Shown piece by piece: positions 43,762-52,920 of a stretch of 64,000 bases of DNA (position 1 is the first letter of the stretch; every line of letters starts with the position of its first letter). The DNA comes from Anaeromicropila populeti (GTDB lineage Bacteria; Bacillota; Clostridia; Lachnospirales; Lachnospiraceae), in contig NZ_FOYZ01000003.1 of NCBI RefSeq assembly GCF_900112775.1, positions 313,494 through 377,493 of the forward strand, read 5' to 3'. A program made the translations under genes and the position numbers. Under the pieces are notes generated by a model, which was not told the origin of the DNA, made no database searches, and was given only the letters and a program-made list of their open reading frames with translations.

Positions 43762-45807
43762 TTATAACGGATGTGTATACGTACTTGTAAGTGTATAACT
43801 TCCTGTTCCACTTCCACTATGAGATACCTTTAAATAATAGGTTTGATACGGAGCTAAATGGCACTGGATTTTAAAGTTACTTCCTTCACCACCAGCATCT
43901 GCCGATGCAATCAGATTTCCATTACTGTCATATAACTCAGCATAAGTATCTGTTGTACCAGTGGTTTCCAACGTATAGTGATCATTCATTGCTGCACTAA
44001 ACCGATAACAATCCACATCTCCTGTTTTTCCAATGCTGCCTTGAATCGAAGTATCACTGGAAAGGTGAATCGCAACATCCGTTGTATCATTTGGTTCAAG
44101 GTCTTTATCAGTAGGATAAAAAGTTACATATCCAAGAGGGTAAACTGCAACACTTATATGTTCCTGACCATCCAGTGGATCATTATAGATTACATTCAGT
44201 CCATTGGCATCATATTTATATCCCTTTACAATCAGGCAGTGATTGCCTCCTGCACTATTTTGTACTTTAACAATAATTGGATAACCACTGTTAATACTTT
44301 TTATTAATTCATTGGTAGAATAACTATAGGATGTCGAGTCTCTTGGATCTGAGCTCATATTCTCCCATACACTTACCTCTACGTCAAATGCTGTACTAGC
44401 ATTAATATAGCTTCCACAATTCAACAAATGTGCTGGCTGATTAAAAACAGACGGATAGGTATAATAATCTGCTCCATATAGTGCTTCTGTACCAGCATAC
44501 CAAGTTCTTGCACAGTCTTTTGCAATCATAACAGTACGATCTAGTGTATCATTGTTAAAGTAAGCTATTGCCATGGAAGAAGCAGTTGCCCAACAAACCA
44601 TATCATATGGCAATTGAAGATACTGAGGAACTGACAGGCATTTTCCTCTTGCAATATCAATTCCATATACTCCAGTATTACCAGCAGGTGCCGCAACCTT
44701 TAAATAATAGGTTTGGTCAGCAGTAAGCTCAACATCAACCTGAAAATTTCCTGCTGAACTGCTATTTGCATCACTTTTTAAAAGTGTTAAACTGCTGTCA
44801 TACACCTCCCCATATACATTTGCTCTTCCATGCAATGTGTATGGATTCTGAAACGTATATATGCCATCTACCTGAGGCGTAAATTTGTAAATATCTACAT
44901 CCCCAGAATAATTGATACCAGCACCTGAATACGAAAAATAATTTTCTGTCGCCAAATCAATTGCCGTACTGAAATCATCTCCACCTTCCCAATCAGTACT
45001 TGAAACTGCGTTAGGAGGTGTAATTAGCAAACTGTAACTGCCTGTGCCATTTGGAGAACTATGGCATACCTTAACATAGTATATCTGCTGACCAGACAAA
45101 TTGCTGACTATTTTCATATTGTTCTCTTCACCACTATTATCATCTGAAGCAATCAAATTATAATTACTGTCATATAAATATCCCAACGTATCTGTGCCAC
45201 CTGATGTTTCAAATGAAAAACTACCACCACCACTCACTGTTACTTTATAAAAATCTTCGTCACCTGCTGTGCTAATGTCTGCCTGCACGGTAGCAAAATC
45301 ACTTAACGAAACTGCTGTTCCAAACGAATTATTTGGTTCAATGTCTTTCTTATCATAATTTACGCCTGTAATCTTCAGGGTATAATCGCCTGTCTCTGTC
45401 TCACTTTTATGTGTAACCTTAATATAATATGTACTTCCAGCGGTCAGTTCATAACGTAATTCAAAGTTTATACCGCCTGGATTCAGCTGATTATCACTTA
45501 CATCAAGCAAATTCATATTGCTATCGTACAAATATCCAAAAGTATCAGTAGTACCCAGTGTTACGATAGAATAACCTGCATTATTTAATGGAACAAATTT
45601 GTAATAGTCCACATCTCCCGCATATCCAATGGAACCTCCTATTTCCTGAGTCAAATCATAGTCTGACGGAATAATTACAGCTGTAGAAGCTGTATTATTG
45701 GATTCACTCTCACTCATACCTGCTACAGCAAAAACAGGTACATTGAATATAAACATACCTATAAATGCTGTAAAAAGGCAGATACTTACTTTTTTTAAAT
45801 TAGTCAT
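43762..45807 (-). CDS. Secreted C39-like cysteine protease with four PPC-type domains
   Basis: A 681-residue exported protein with a signal peptide (1-28). Pre-peptidase C-terminal (PPC) beta-sandwich domains appear about four times, each marked by EPNNSxxxA, GDVDYYKF and YYIKVTHSxxxTGSYTL; three precede and one follows a C39/papain-like domain. That domain has Cys in YDMVCWATASSMA (about 404), His in GGNHCLIVKGY (about 522) and a following NDPLDG. ATG at 45807 has GAGG eight bases upstream; GTG at 45816 lacks one. It probably acts outside the cell on peptides or wall proteins; the substrate is unknown. Confidence 0.82.
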   Translation of the reverse strand: MTNLKKVSICLFTAFIGMFIFNVPVFAVAGMSESESNNTASTAVIIPSDYDLTQEIGGSIGYAGDVDYYKFVPLNNAGYSIVTLGTTDTFGYLYDSNMNLLDVSDNQLNPGGINFELRYELTAGSTYYIKVTHKSETETGDYTLKITGVNYDKKDIEPNNSFGTAVSLSDFATVQADISTAGDEDFYKVTVSGGGSFSFETSGGTDTLGYLYDSNYNLIASDDNSGEENNMKIVSNLSGQQIYYVKVCHSSPNGTGSYSLLITPPNAVSSTDWEGGDDFSTAIDLATENYFSYSGAGINYSGDVDIYKFTPQVDGIYTFQNPYTLHGRANVYGEVYDSSLTLLKSDANSSSAGNFQVDVELTADQTYYLKVAAPAGNTGVYGIDIARGKCLSVPQYLQLPYDMVCWATASSMAIAYFNNDTLDRTVMIAKDCARTWYAGTEALYGADYYTYPSVFNQPAHLLNCGSYINASTAFDVEVSVWENMSSDPRDSTSYSYSTNELIKSINSGYPIIVKVQNSAGGNHCLIVKGYKYDANGLNVIYNDPLDGQEHISVAVYPLGYVTFYPTDKDLEPNDTTDVAIHLSSDTSIQGSIGKTGDVDCYRFSAAMNDHYTLETTGTTDTYAELYDSNGNLIASADAGGEGSNFKIQCHLAPYQTYYLKVSHSGSGTGSYTLTSTYTHPL

Positions 45808-46063
45808 ACCTTTCACCTCATATCTTATTAATTAAACTACTTGTGCGATATTATACATCTTAAACAATTATTATTCAATGTTTACATTTTTTAGATTGCA
45901 CCGCTCAATCATAGTCCTATTTTTTGCATTTTTGTCATAATTAATCAGATATTGATATAGTTCCAGATACTTTTTTTATTATTCAATACAATATTCTGTA
46001 AATTCATTAACATTTCATGGTAAATCTATCTATAAATACAGCTAAATCCAACAACATTTTCTA
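45808..46063. other. AT-rich intergenic stretch
   Basis: Holds the promoter region of the PPC/C39 gene and the 3' flank of the ABC exporter. No gene, hairpin terminator or repeat is clear to me here. Confidence 0.4.
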
Positions 46064-47848
46064 TCATTTTAAAAATTCATATTGTGACATATAAAGTTTA
46101 TAGTATGGTCCCTTTTTCAAAAGCAGTTCCTCGTGACTTCCTTTTTCCAGAATACCGCCCTGATCCACATACATAATACAATCAGCATTTTTAATCGTAG
46201 AAAGGCGATGTGCAATAATAAAGGATGTTCTGCCTGAAAGCAGACTATTTAAACCTTTCTGCAAGATTAACTCAGTTTCTGTATCAATACTTGAGGTTGC
46301 TTCATCTAAAATTAAAATCTTTGGATTTGCAAGCAATGCCCGGGCAAAGGATATCAGCTGCCGCTGCCCTGCTGAAAGCCTGCTTCCCCGTTCGTTGACC
46401 TGTGTCTGATAACCATTCTCCATTTCCATTATAAAATCATGGGCACAAACGGTTTTTGCTGCTTCAATTACCTCTTCATCTGTTGCCGTATGATTACCAT
46501 ACCTGATATTATCCATAATCGTTCCAGAAAAAATAAAACTATCCTGCATCATAATACCCATTTGGGTTCTTAAGGAATGTAACGTTACTTTTGAAATATC
46601 CCTTCCGTCAATTAAAATTTTTCCTGAATCCACGTTGTAAAATCTGCTGATTAAATTGACTATTGTCGTTTTTCCCGCTCCTGTAGGTCCTACAATGGCA
46701 TACGTTTCACCTTTCTTTGCAGTAAAACTAATATCCTGTAAAATCTTATGGTCTGGCTCATAGCTAAAAGAAACCTTCTGAAATTCTACTGTACCATCAA
46801 TAGGAGGCATTTCCACAGCATCTTTAGTATCTTTTACGTTTACCGGTTCATCAATGGTTTCAAAAATACGTTCCAAATAAGAAATCGCCGTCAAAAGAGA
46901 ATTGTAAAAACCAGCCAGGGTGTTAATTGGCGCCCAGAAACGACTGATATATGCGGTGAATGCAATTAGAACACCCACTGTCAGAGTAGAGTCTGGTGAC
47001 AAAATCCATTTCACACCTAAAATATAAATAAAAGCAGTCGTTACGGTTGAAATAATGTCAACACTTGGCCCCATAGTAAAGTTAAACATAACTGCCCGCA
47101 TCCATGACTTCTGATAATTTTTACTAAGAAAATTAAAAATTCCTGTATTTTCTCGTTCTCTGACAAAGGACTGGGTTACCCGGATGCCATTAATGCTTTC
47201 TGCAATGTATGCGTTCAAGTTAGACTGCTTATTGCTCTGTATCTGCCACGCCCTCCGCTGCTTTTTCTTAATAAAAATAATAACAACAGTCAGCACAGGA
47301 AGACCACAAAGACATACCAATGTCAGCTTTACATCCAAAAACAGCATAAAAGCCAAAATAAAAATCAGGTTACACAAATCAGTAAATGTATTTACAATAC
47401 CATTACTTAATAAATCACTTAAGCTGTTTACATAATTCACTACACGTACCTGTATTTTCCCGTGAGGTCTGTCATCATAATAAGAAAAAGGAAGTTCCTG
47501 CAAATGTTTAAAAATATCGGTTCGTATACTATATATAATATTCTGTCCCACTACACTCATAATTTTAATTTTCAACCTTAGTGCAAAGGCAGAATAAAGT
47601 GCAATTAACAGGGTGAGAAAACTGTAAATTCCAATAGCTTTCATATCTTTATCTGGAATAGAGACGTCCATAACATTCTGTAAGAAAATTGGAATCATCA
47701 TAGTGGATGCAGAGGATGACAACATCAGCAAAATTACTCCTGCCATTTTCTTTTTATAAGGTGAAATATATGCTGCCAAACGCTTTAATTGATTCACATC
47801 AAAACTGTCTTCTAAAATTTCGTCCATATCGTATCGGTTTCTAGCCAT
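46064..47848 (-). CDS. ABC exporter half-transporter, canonical ATPase site
   Basis: A 594-residue fusion of a six-helix membrane domain (about 30-330) and an ATPase domain (about 350-590): Walker A GPTGAGKTTIV, signature RLSAGQRQLISFARAL, Walker B ILILDEATSSID with the catalytic Glu, and H-loop FIIAHRLSTI. It is the canonical half of a heterodimer with the gene upstream, only two bases away. Multidrug or peptide export is typical for such pairs. The signature LSAGQ differs slightly from LSGGQ. Confidence 0.92.
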   Translation of the reverse strand: MARNRYDMDEILEDSFDVNQLKRLAAYISPYKKKMAGVILLMLSSSASTMMIPIFLQNVMDVSIPDKDMKAIGIYSFLTLLIALYSAFALRLKIKIMSVVGQNIIYSIRTDIFKHLQELPFSYYDDRPHGKIQVRVVNYVNSLSDLLSNGIVNTFTDLCNLIFILAFMLFLDVKLTLVCLCGLPVLTVVIIFIKKKQRRAWQIQSNKQSNLNAYIAESINGIRVTQSFVRERENTGIFNFLSKNYQKSWMRAVMFNFTMGPSVDIISTVTTAFIYILGVKWILSPDSTLTVGVLIAFTAYISRFWAPINTLAGFYNSLLTAISYLERIFETIDEPVNVKDTKDAVEMPPIDGTVEFQKVSFSYEPDHKILQDISFTAKKGETYAIVGPTGAGKTTIVNLISRFYNVDSGKILIDGRDISKVTLHSLRTQMGIMMQDSFIFSGTIMDNIRYGNHTATDEEVIEAAKTVCAHDFIMEMENGYQTQVNERGSRLSAGQRQLISFARALLANPKILILDEATSSIDTETELILQKGLNSLLSGRTSFIIAHRLSTIKNADCIMYVDQGGILEKGSHEELLLKKGPYYKLYMSQYEFLK

Positions 47849-47850
47849 AA

Positions 47851-49605
47851 CTATTTCTCCTCCATTCCTACTAAGACTTCATTAGGTACTTCTCCATATT
47901 GATTACGGAATGCCGTTGCATAGTAACCACCAGCAGCCACTAAGGACTCATGTGTACCCTGCTCAATAATGCGGCCATTGTTCATAACTAATATCAAATC
48001 TGCATCCTTTATAGATGATATACGATATGCAATTACAAATATAGTACAATTCTTTTCTATTTTTTTCAGCTGACTCTGTATATAGCTTTCTGTCTCCATA
48101 TCTACTGCTGAGGTAGTATCATCCAGAATTAGAATTGACGGTTTCTTCAGCAATGCTCTTGCCAGAGAAATTCTTTGTTTCTGCCCTCCTGATAGTCCAA
48201 CCCCACGCTCTCCTACAATCGTATCATAGCCATCTGGAAGTGCACTGATAAAATGATTGGCATCTGCCATAACTGCTGCTTTCTTTACCTCTTCAAAGGA
48301 ACAATCTGGTCTTCCATAAGCAATATTGCCTTCAATTGTATCAGAAAATAGAAACACGTCCTGCATTGCCATTCCGATATTGTCCCGAAGATGATACAAA
48401 TCCATATCTTTCACGTCCGTTCCGTCCACCAAAACCTGTCCAGAGGTAGTATCATAAAAACGACAAAGTAAATTCATTATTGTAGATTTTCCTGAACCAG
48501 TCGAACCAATGATTCCAACGGTCTGCCCTGGTTTTACCTTAAAATTAATATCCATAACAATGTCTTCATCATCTGCCCGGTAAGAAACATTTTGAAATAC
48601 GATTTCCCCTTTCAGATGTTTCTTGATAATACCAGTGGCTGGTGTTTTTACTTGTGGCTCCTCGCTATAGGTAGCATAAATCTTTTCCACCGACGTAACA
48701 AAATTACCTACATCATTTACCAGCCATCCTGCCATGCGAAGAGGATTATTCAGCATCCACAAATACCCATTTACTGTAACCAACTGCCCCATAGTAATTT
48801 CATTTTGAATTACCATATGTCCGCCATAAAATATAAGCAAAATAGTAAGTACATAAGACAAGACTTCAAAAACCGGAACATATTTCATCCAGATTTTGGA
48901 CGCATCAATCTGAGCCGCTCTAAATTTATCATTTTCCCTTGTAAATTTATCAATTTCAAATTCTTCCTTGGCAAATGCTTTTACCACACGATTTCCACTA
49001 ATATTTTCCTGAACAAAGGCATTCAGAGAAGAAAAGCAGTCACGATTCCGCTTAAATGCTGGATGTACTTCCTTTGACTGACGGTATGTAGCAAGTGCTG
49101 TAAATGGAAGCACCAGTATCATACACAATGCCAGCTTGGTATTTACTGTGAAAATCATAATTAAGGCAAAAAGAAACATCAGAATACTTTGATAGCTGAC
49201 ATACACCACGTATGCCACAAAATGACGAATAGCTTCCATGTCTCCTGTCTGCCGGCTCATTAAATCTCCTGTTCTCTTTTTGTTATAAAAAGAGAAATCT
49301 TCTTCCAAAAGCTTACGATAAACTTTATCACGCATATCATACAAAAGCCTTTGGGATGCCGTTTCAAAAACCACCTGATAAAAAAAGCGTGTAACCCCAA
49401 TTACAACTGTTACCACCATCAGGCATCCTACTAATGGCAGCAGCTTATCATAATTTTCTCCCTTGATAACCTGATCCACAATTTGACCAGAAATATACGG
49501 ATTTATAATAGAAAGTGCTGAAATAACCGTTGTCAGCAATAACCCCAAAATCATATGTCCCCGGTACTTTTTTAAAAATGAATAAAACCACTTCATTGGT
49601 GTCAT
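47851..49605 (-). CDS. ABC exporter half-transporter, degenerate ATPase site
   Basis: A 584-residue half-exporter with the same domain plan. Walker A is GSTGSGKSTIM and the signature is GLSGGQKQRISLARAL, but Walker B reads ILILDDTTSAVD, with Asp for the catalytic Glu, and the H-loop reads FVIAYRISSI, with Tyr for His. These changes mark the non-hydrolytic site of heterodimeric exporters such as BmrCD and TM287/288. AGGAGG lies nine bases before the ATG. It is divergent from an AraC-type regulator. Confidence 0.92.
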   Translation of the reverse strand: MTPMKWFYSFLKKYRGHMILGLLLTTVISALSIINPYISGQIVDQVIKGENYDKLLPLVGCLMVVTVVIGVTRFFYQVVFETASQRLLYDMRDKVYRKLLEEDFSFYNKKRTGDLMSRQTGDMEAIRHFVAYVVYVSYQSILMFLFALIMIFTVNTKLALCMILVLPFTALATYRQSKEVHPAFKRNRDCFSSLNAFVQENISGNRVVKAFAKEEFEIDKFTRENDKFRAAQIDASKIWMKYVPVFEVLSYVLTILLIFYGGHMVIQNEITMGQLVTVNGYLWMLNNPLRMAGWLVNDVGNFVTSVEKIYATYSEEPQVKTPATGIIKKHLKGEIVFQNVSYRADDEDIVMDINFKVKPGQTVGIIGSTGSGKSTIMNLLCRFYDTTSGQVLVDGTDVKDMDLYHLRDNIGMAMQDVFLFSDTIEGNIAYGRPDCSFEEVKKAAVMADANHFISALPDGYDTIVGERGVGLSGGQKQRISLARALLKKPSILILDDTTSAVDMETESYIQSQLKKIEKNCTIFVIAYRISSIKDADLILVMNNGRIIEQGTHESLVAAGGYYATAFRNQYGEVPNEVLVGMEEK

Positions 49606-49813
49606 ATTTTAATACCTCCTATCCCTGTCGAATCTCAGACACTTACGTTCTGAAATATTCTGCCATGAATTCAAAGTATATCTTATTTTGAAGAAAATGA
49701 AATGTAGTATCTTGCACCTTTGATGTAGGATTTTGCAAAAAACAATTTACCTTTTACTTTAAACAAGTTACAATAGAAAAAGGTATTGAAATCGTTTTGG
49801 GAGGATTATAAGT

Positions 49814-50647
49814 ATGTGCTGTGAAAATACGCTAATAGAAGATTTAAACCCTACTTTTCTTTTTATCTGGACAGGAGCCAGAACCCACGACGAATGCTGT
49901 TATCATTGCCATGACCACATAGAAATGGATTTTATTCTATCTGGTACTGGGAAATATCATATTGATGGGAAATATTATACGGTCAGGGAGGGGGATTTGA
50001 TTATTTTAAATCCAGGAGTGAAGCATCAATCTCTTGTCAGTGATTCGCATAACCCAGTAACAGAATTTTTTATTGGTTTTTCTGACATTTATTTTACTGG
50101 CTATTCCAAAAATTATTTTCCTCTTGTAGACGAGGATATTATACTTCACACAACGGGAGAGCTCCGCCAAAGACTGTTTAAAATCTGTGCCTCTATGTCA
50201 GCTGAAAATGCAGTGTACCGGGAGGGAAGGTACTTTATGCTTAAATCTTATCTGATGCAGATATTACTGCTTCTTATCCGGGAACAAACGGAACCTGTGG
50301 AGATTAAGACGGGCTGCTCTTTTGATTCTACCAATAAAAAATATGTAGTTGAACAGATTATTACCTATTTTGAGGATCACTACAATGAAAAAATATCTTT
50401 GGATCAGATCGCAGAAAATATGTATTTAAGTCCTTTTTATATATCCAGAATTTTTAAAAGCGAAACAGGAAATGCCCCTATCCGATATTTAATCAGTATA
50501 CGGCTGGAAAAAGCAAAGGAACTGTTAGAAGCTGGTTGGGAAGGCAGTATTCAGGAGGTAGCAGCTGAAGTTGGCTATGATGATGCGTATTATTTTAGTA
50601 AGCTTTTTAAGAAAAAATATGGCGTTTCACCATCTAGTTTAAAGTAA
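49814..50647 (+). CDS. AraC-family regulator with N-terminal cupin
   Basis: A 277-residue activator. The N-terminal cupin (about 25-110) has CYHCHDHIEMDFILSGTGKY and VREGDLIILNPGVKH; the C-terminal double helix-turn-helix (about 178-275) has ISLDQIAENMYLSPFYISRIFK and the signature VGYDDAYYFSKLFKKKYGVSPS. GGGAGG precedes the ATG. It is divergent from the heterodimeric ABC exporter, which is its likely target. The extra His and Cys residues near the N-terminus could bind metal or simply be part of the cupin; the ligand is not known. Confidence 0.9.
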   Translation: MCCENTLIEDLNPTFLFIWTGARTHDECCYHCHDHIEMDFILSGTGKYHIDGKYYTVREGDLIILNPGVKHQSLVSDSHNPVTEFFIGFSDIYFTGYSKNYFPLVDEDIILHTTGELRQRLFKICASMSAENAVYREGRYFMLKSYLMQILLLLIREQTEPVEIKTGCSFDSTNKKYVVEQIITYFEDHYNEKISLDQIAENMYLSPFYISRIFKSETGNAPIRYLISIRLEKAKELLEAGWEGSIQEVAAEVGYDDAYYFSKLFKKKYGVSPSSLK

Positions 50648-50659
50648 TAATTTTTAGAA

Positions 50660-50690
50660 CAGGGATGGAGTATTCTTCCATCCCTGAATT
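50660..50690. terminator. Terminator between the araC-type gene and its convergent neighbour
   Basis: CAGGGATGGA (50660-50669) pairs with TCCATCCCTG (50677-50686), followed by AATTATTTT. It lies 13 bases after the AraC stop. Confidence 0.85.
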
Positions 50691-50693
50691 ATT

Positions 50694-51266
50694 TTATACA
50701 ATCTGTACACGATATGCTGTGGTTTGTGGTGGAATACTAAATGTCATAAAATCAGCATGGGTAACCTTTACCATCTGTCCTGCCCTTATTCTGCATAAGC
50801 AGATTCTATTTCCCCTTTGATCTAGGAGCACCGTTTGAGGATTCACATTAAACCGGATTTGCTTTTCAGGCAGATTTGCCTTTCCTGTAATAAAAAAATG
50901 ATTTTCAGTATTAACGGTTATCACTCTGTCTACTACAGTATTAGAATGAGTTTCTTCATTCCATACGATGATTTCAAAAGCTCTTGCCTGGGGTGGTTCA
51001 GATGCCGTCATAAGATTTGAGAAAACAGCATCTACGGTCATGCCTTTTCTAAGGTCACGCAACAGCAAGCTTTGCCCTGAGCGGTTTTGTATGATTGTTG
51101 TCTGCCCAACTAATAATTGTACAACACGGATATGGACGATATTAAAATTTCCAATTTCCCCATATGATATTGTTACATAGCCTGCATTTCTATCATGAAA
51201 TACCTCTTCAATCAGGGCATCTCTTACATAAATCACATTATTACTTCCATATCTATAGTTTAACAT
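50694..51266 (-). CDS. Protein with two tandem homologous domains, unknown function
   Basis: A 190-residue soluble protein. Two halves end alike: LRKGMTVDAVFSNLMTASEPPQARAFEIIV (split here as LRKGMTVDAVF and PPQARAFEIIV) and IRAGQMVKVTHADF with PPQTTAYRVQIV, which indicates internal duplication of a beta-rich unit of about 80-90 residues. There is no signal peptide. I do not recognise the family. It is followed by the bidirectional terminator and is divergent from the MFS leader region. Confidence 0.6.
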   Translation of the reverse strand: MLNYRYGSNNVIYVRDALIEEVFHDRNAGYVTISYGEIGNFNIVHIRVVQLLVGQTTIIQNRSGQSLLLRDLRKGMTVDAVFSNLMTASEPPQARAFEIIVWNEETHSNTVVDRVITVNTENHFFITGKANLPEKQIRFNVNPQTVLLDQRGNRICLCRIRAGQMVKVTHADFMTFSIPPQTTAYRVQIV

Positions 51267-51352
51267 ATCATAATTTCTTCCTAGATTTTTACTATAAGAT
51301 ATGGTATGACAAATTTAAGATTTTGCCATATGTAATGACAGAATTAAATGTT

Positions 51353-51380
51353 TTGGTAGCTTTAAGTACCTTTATATGGT
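51353..51380 (+). promoter_or_regulatory. Candidate promoter of the leader-MFS unit
   Basis: TTGGTA (51353-51358) and TATGGT (51375-51380) with a 16-base spacer, about 50 bases before the leader peptide start. The match is modest. Confidence 0.4.
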
Positions 51381-51433
51381 AAAATTATTTTATTAGTATT
51401 GCATTATTTACTTACTATGAAAGGATGTTTTAT

Positions 51434-51472
51434 ATGAAACTCTGCATTGACACTACTCCGTGCAAGGTCTGA
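51434..51472 (+). CDS. 12-residue leader peptide of the MFS efflux gene
   Basis: ATG at 51434 is preceded by GAAAGGA with an 8-base spacer and encodes MKLCIDTTPCKV followed by TGA at 51470-51472. The stop lies inside the 5' arm of the main leader hairpin. A translated short peptide ending in a hairpin ahead of a drug efflux gene is the arrangement of antibiotic-inducible attenuators such as those of erm and mef genes. I do not recognise the peptide itself. Confidence 0.7.
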   Translation: MKLCIDTTPCKV

Positions 51473-51562
51473 TCGGACGAAGCCGCACGGAGTGAATTAC
51501 ATTCGTCCAACAGACTTTGCACCTTCCTGATTAAATATTTTATTTGAAAGAGGAGCAAGGTC
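51456..51562 (+). promoter_or_regulatory. Leader attenuator with mutually exclusive hairpins
   Basis: Three pairings compete. (1) CTCCGTGC (51456-51463) with GCACGGAG (51485-51492). (2) GTGCAAGGTCTG (51460-51471) with CAGACTTTGCAC (51511-51522), continued by GGACGAA (51475-51481) with TTCGTCC (51502-51508). (3) GACTTTGC (51513-51520) with GCAAGGTC (51555-51562), which lies between the ribosome binding site and the MFS ATG. Pairings 1 and 2 share 51460-51463, and 2 and 3 share 51513-51520. No U-run follows directly, so control is more likely translational than transcriptional. Confidence 0.7.
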
Positions 51563-52861
51563 ATGTTTAAAAATATTAATGTAGCATCCAGGGAGCTTAG
51601 TACTTTCCTGATTTTGTGGATTACTCAGTCATTTTCTGCACTTGGCAGTGCAATGACTAGCTTTGCACTTGTAATCTGGTCCTATCAACAGCAGGGTTCT
51701 GCACTTACTACTTCCCTGCTTACCATCTGTTCCTATACACCATATGTTTTATTCAGTATATTTTCTGGTGCATTAAGTGACCGTTGGAACAAAAAGCTTA
51801 CCATACTAATTAGTGACAGCTTTGCGGCACTTTGTAGTGTTGTGGTATTTTTTTTTCTGACAACAGGCAGGCTGCAAATCTGGCATCTGTATTTCCTGAA
51901 TGCCCTAAATGGACTGATGAATACGGTACAACAGCCTTCGTCAGATGTTGTTATCAGCCTTCTGGTGCCTGAAAAATATTACCAGAAAGTCAGTGGGATG
52001 CGTTCTTTTTCTAATTCGCTGGTCTCTATACTCACACCAGTAATTGCAGCTGCACTGCTTTCCATTACCAGCCTTCAGATAGTCATTCTGTTTGATTTGC
52101 TAACCTTTGCTACTGCCTTTACAGCATTGCTTTGTTTTGTGAAAATTCCGTCCCCTTCACAAGACAATGTGGAAAAGGAAACCATTATCCAGTCTGCCAG
52201 AAGTGGACTGCACTATCTGAAAAATAACCGTGGTATTCTGGATTTGATTTTGTTTTTGGCAGTAATCAATTTTACAGCTTCTATTTATAACGCTGCATTA
52301 CCAGCAATGGTTCTTTCACGTTCCCCTGGTAATGGAGAACTGGCTCTTGGAATGGTCAATACTTTTACTGGTCTGGCTGCTTTGTTAGGAAGTATTTTGG
52401 TTACTATTCTTCCTACTCCTAAAAGCAGAGCCAGGATTATTTGCAATTCCCTGCTTTTTTCCATGAGTACAGAAAACTTTATCCTGGCATTTGGAAGAAG
52501 TACACCCGTTTGGTGTCTGGGTGCTGTTTTGGGATGGATTTTTATTCCTGTTATGAATGCTAATCTAGATGTACTTTTCCGTTCAAGAATTCCGATTTCT
52601 ATGCAAGGTCGTGTCTACTCTGTCCGGAATACTTTGCAGTTTTTTACAATTCCGCTTGGTTATTTTTGTGGAGGCATTTTGGTTGATAAAGTATTTGAAC
52701 CTTTTATGGCCACCCAGCTTTCTGGAAGCCAGCTGGTAATACTATTTGGTTCTGGAAAGGGGTCTGGTGCAGCTTTGTTATTTTTCATCATTGGAATCAT
52801 TGGTGCATTATCCTGCCTTCCTTTTCGGGCTGATAAACATATCTATGCGCTGGAAGAATAG
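51563..52861 (+). CDS. MFS drug efflux transporter (Mef/macrolide-efflux-like)
   Basis: A 432-residue membrane protein with about twelve hydrophobic segments and the major facilitator loop GALSDRWNKKLTI between helices 2 and 3. RSFSNSLVSILTPVIAAAL and SMQGRVYSVRNTLQFFTIPLG (given as MQGRVYSVRN) are typical of the macrolide/tetracycline-type MFS group that includes MefA. It would export a drug using the proton gradient. ATG at 51563 has AGAGGAG seven bases upstream. Its leader peptide and competing hairpins point to induction by a ribosome-targeting compound. Confidence 0.87.
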   Translation: MFKNINVASRELSTFLILWITQSFSALGSAMTSFALVIWSYQQQGSALTTSLLTICSYTPYVLFSIFSGALSDRWNKKLTILISDSFAALCSVVVFFFLTTGRLQIWHLYFLNALNGLMNTVQQPSSDVVISLLVPEKYYQKVSGMRSFSNSLVSILTPVIAAALLSITSLQIVILFDLLTFATAFTALLCFVKIPSPSQDNVEKETIIQSARSGLHYLKNNRGILDLILFLAVINFTASIYNAALPAMVLSRSPGNGELALGMVNTFTGLAALLGSILVTILPTPKSRARIICNSLLFSMSTENFILAFGRSTPVWCLGAVLGWIFIPVMNANLDVLFRSRIPISMQGRVYSVRNTLQFFTIPLGYFCGGILVDKVFEPFMATQLSGSQLVILFGSGKGSGAALLFFIIGIIGALSCLPFRADKHIYALEE

Positions 52862-52873
52862 AAACAACCATGG

Positions 52874-52910
52874 AAAGGGGATAGTCATTTTCAGACTATC
52901 CCCTTTATTT
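52874..52910. terminator. Terminator after the MFS gene
   Basis: GGGGATAGTC (52877-52886) and GACTATCCCC (52894-52903), extended by AAA/TTT, then TTTATTT. It also faces the convergent gene ending at 52921. Confidence 0.9.
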
Positions 52911-52920
52911 AACTACTTTA

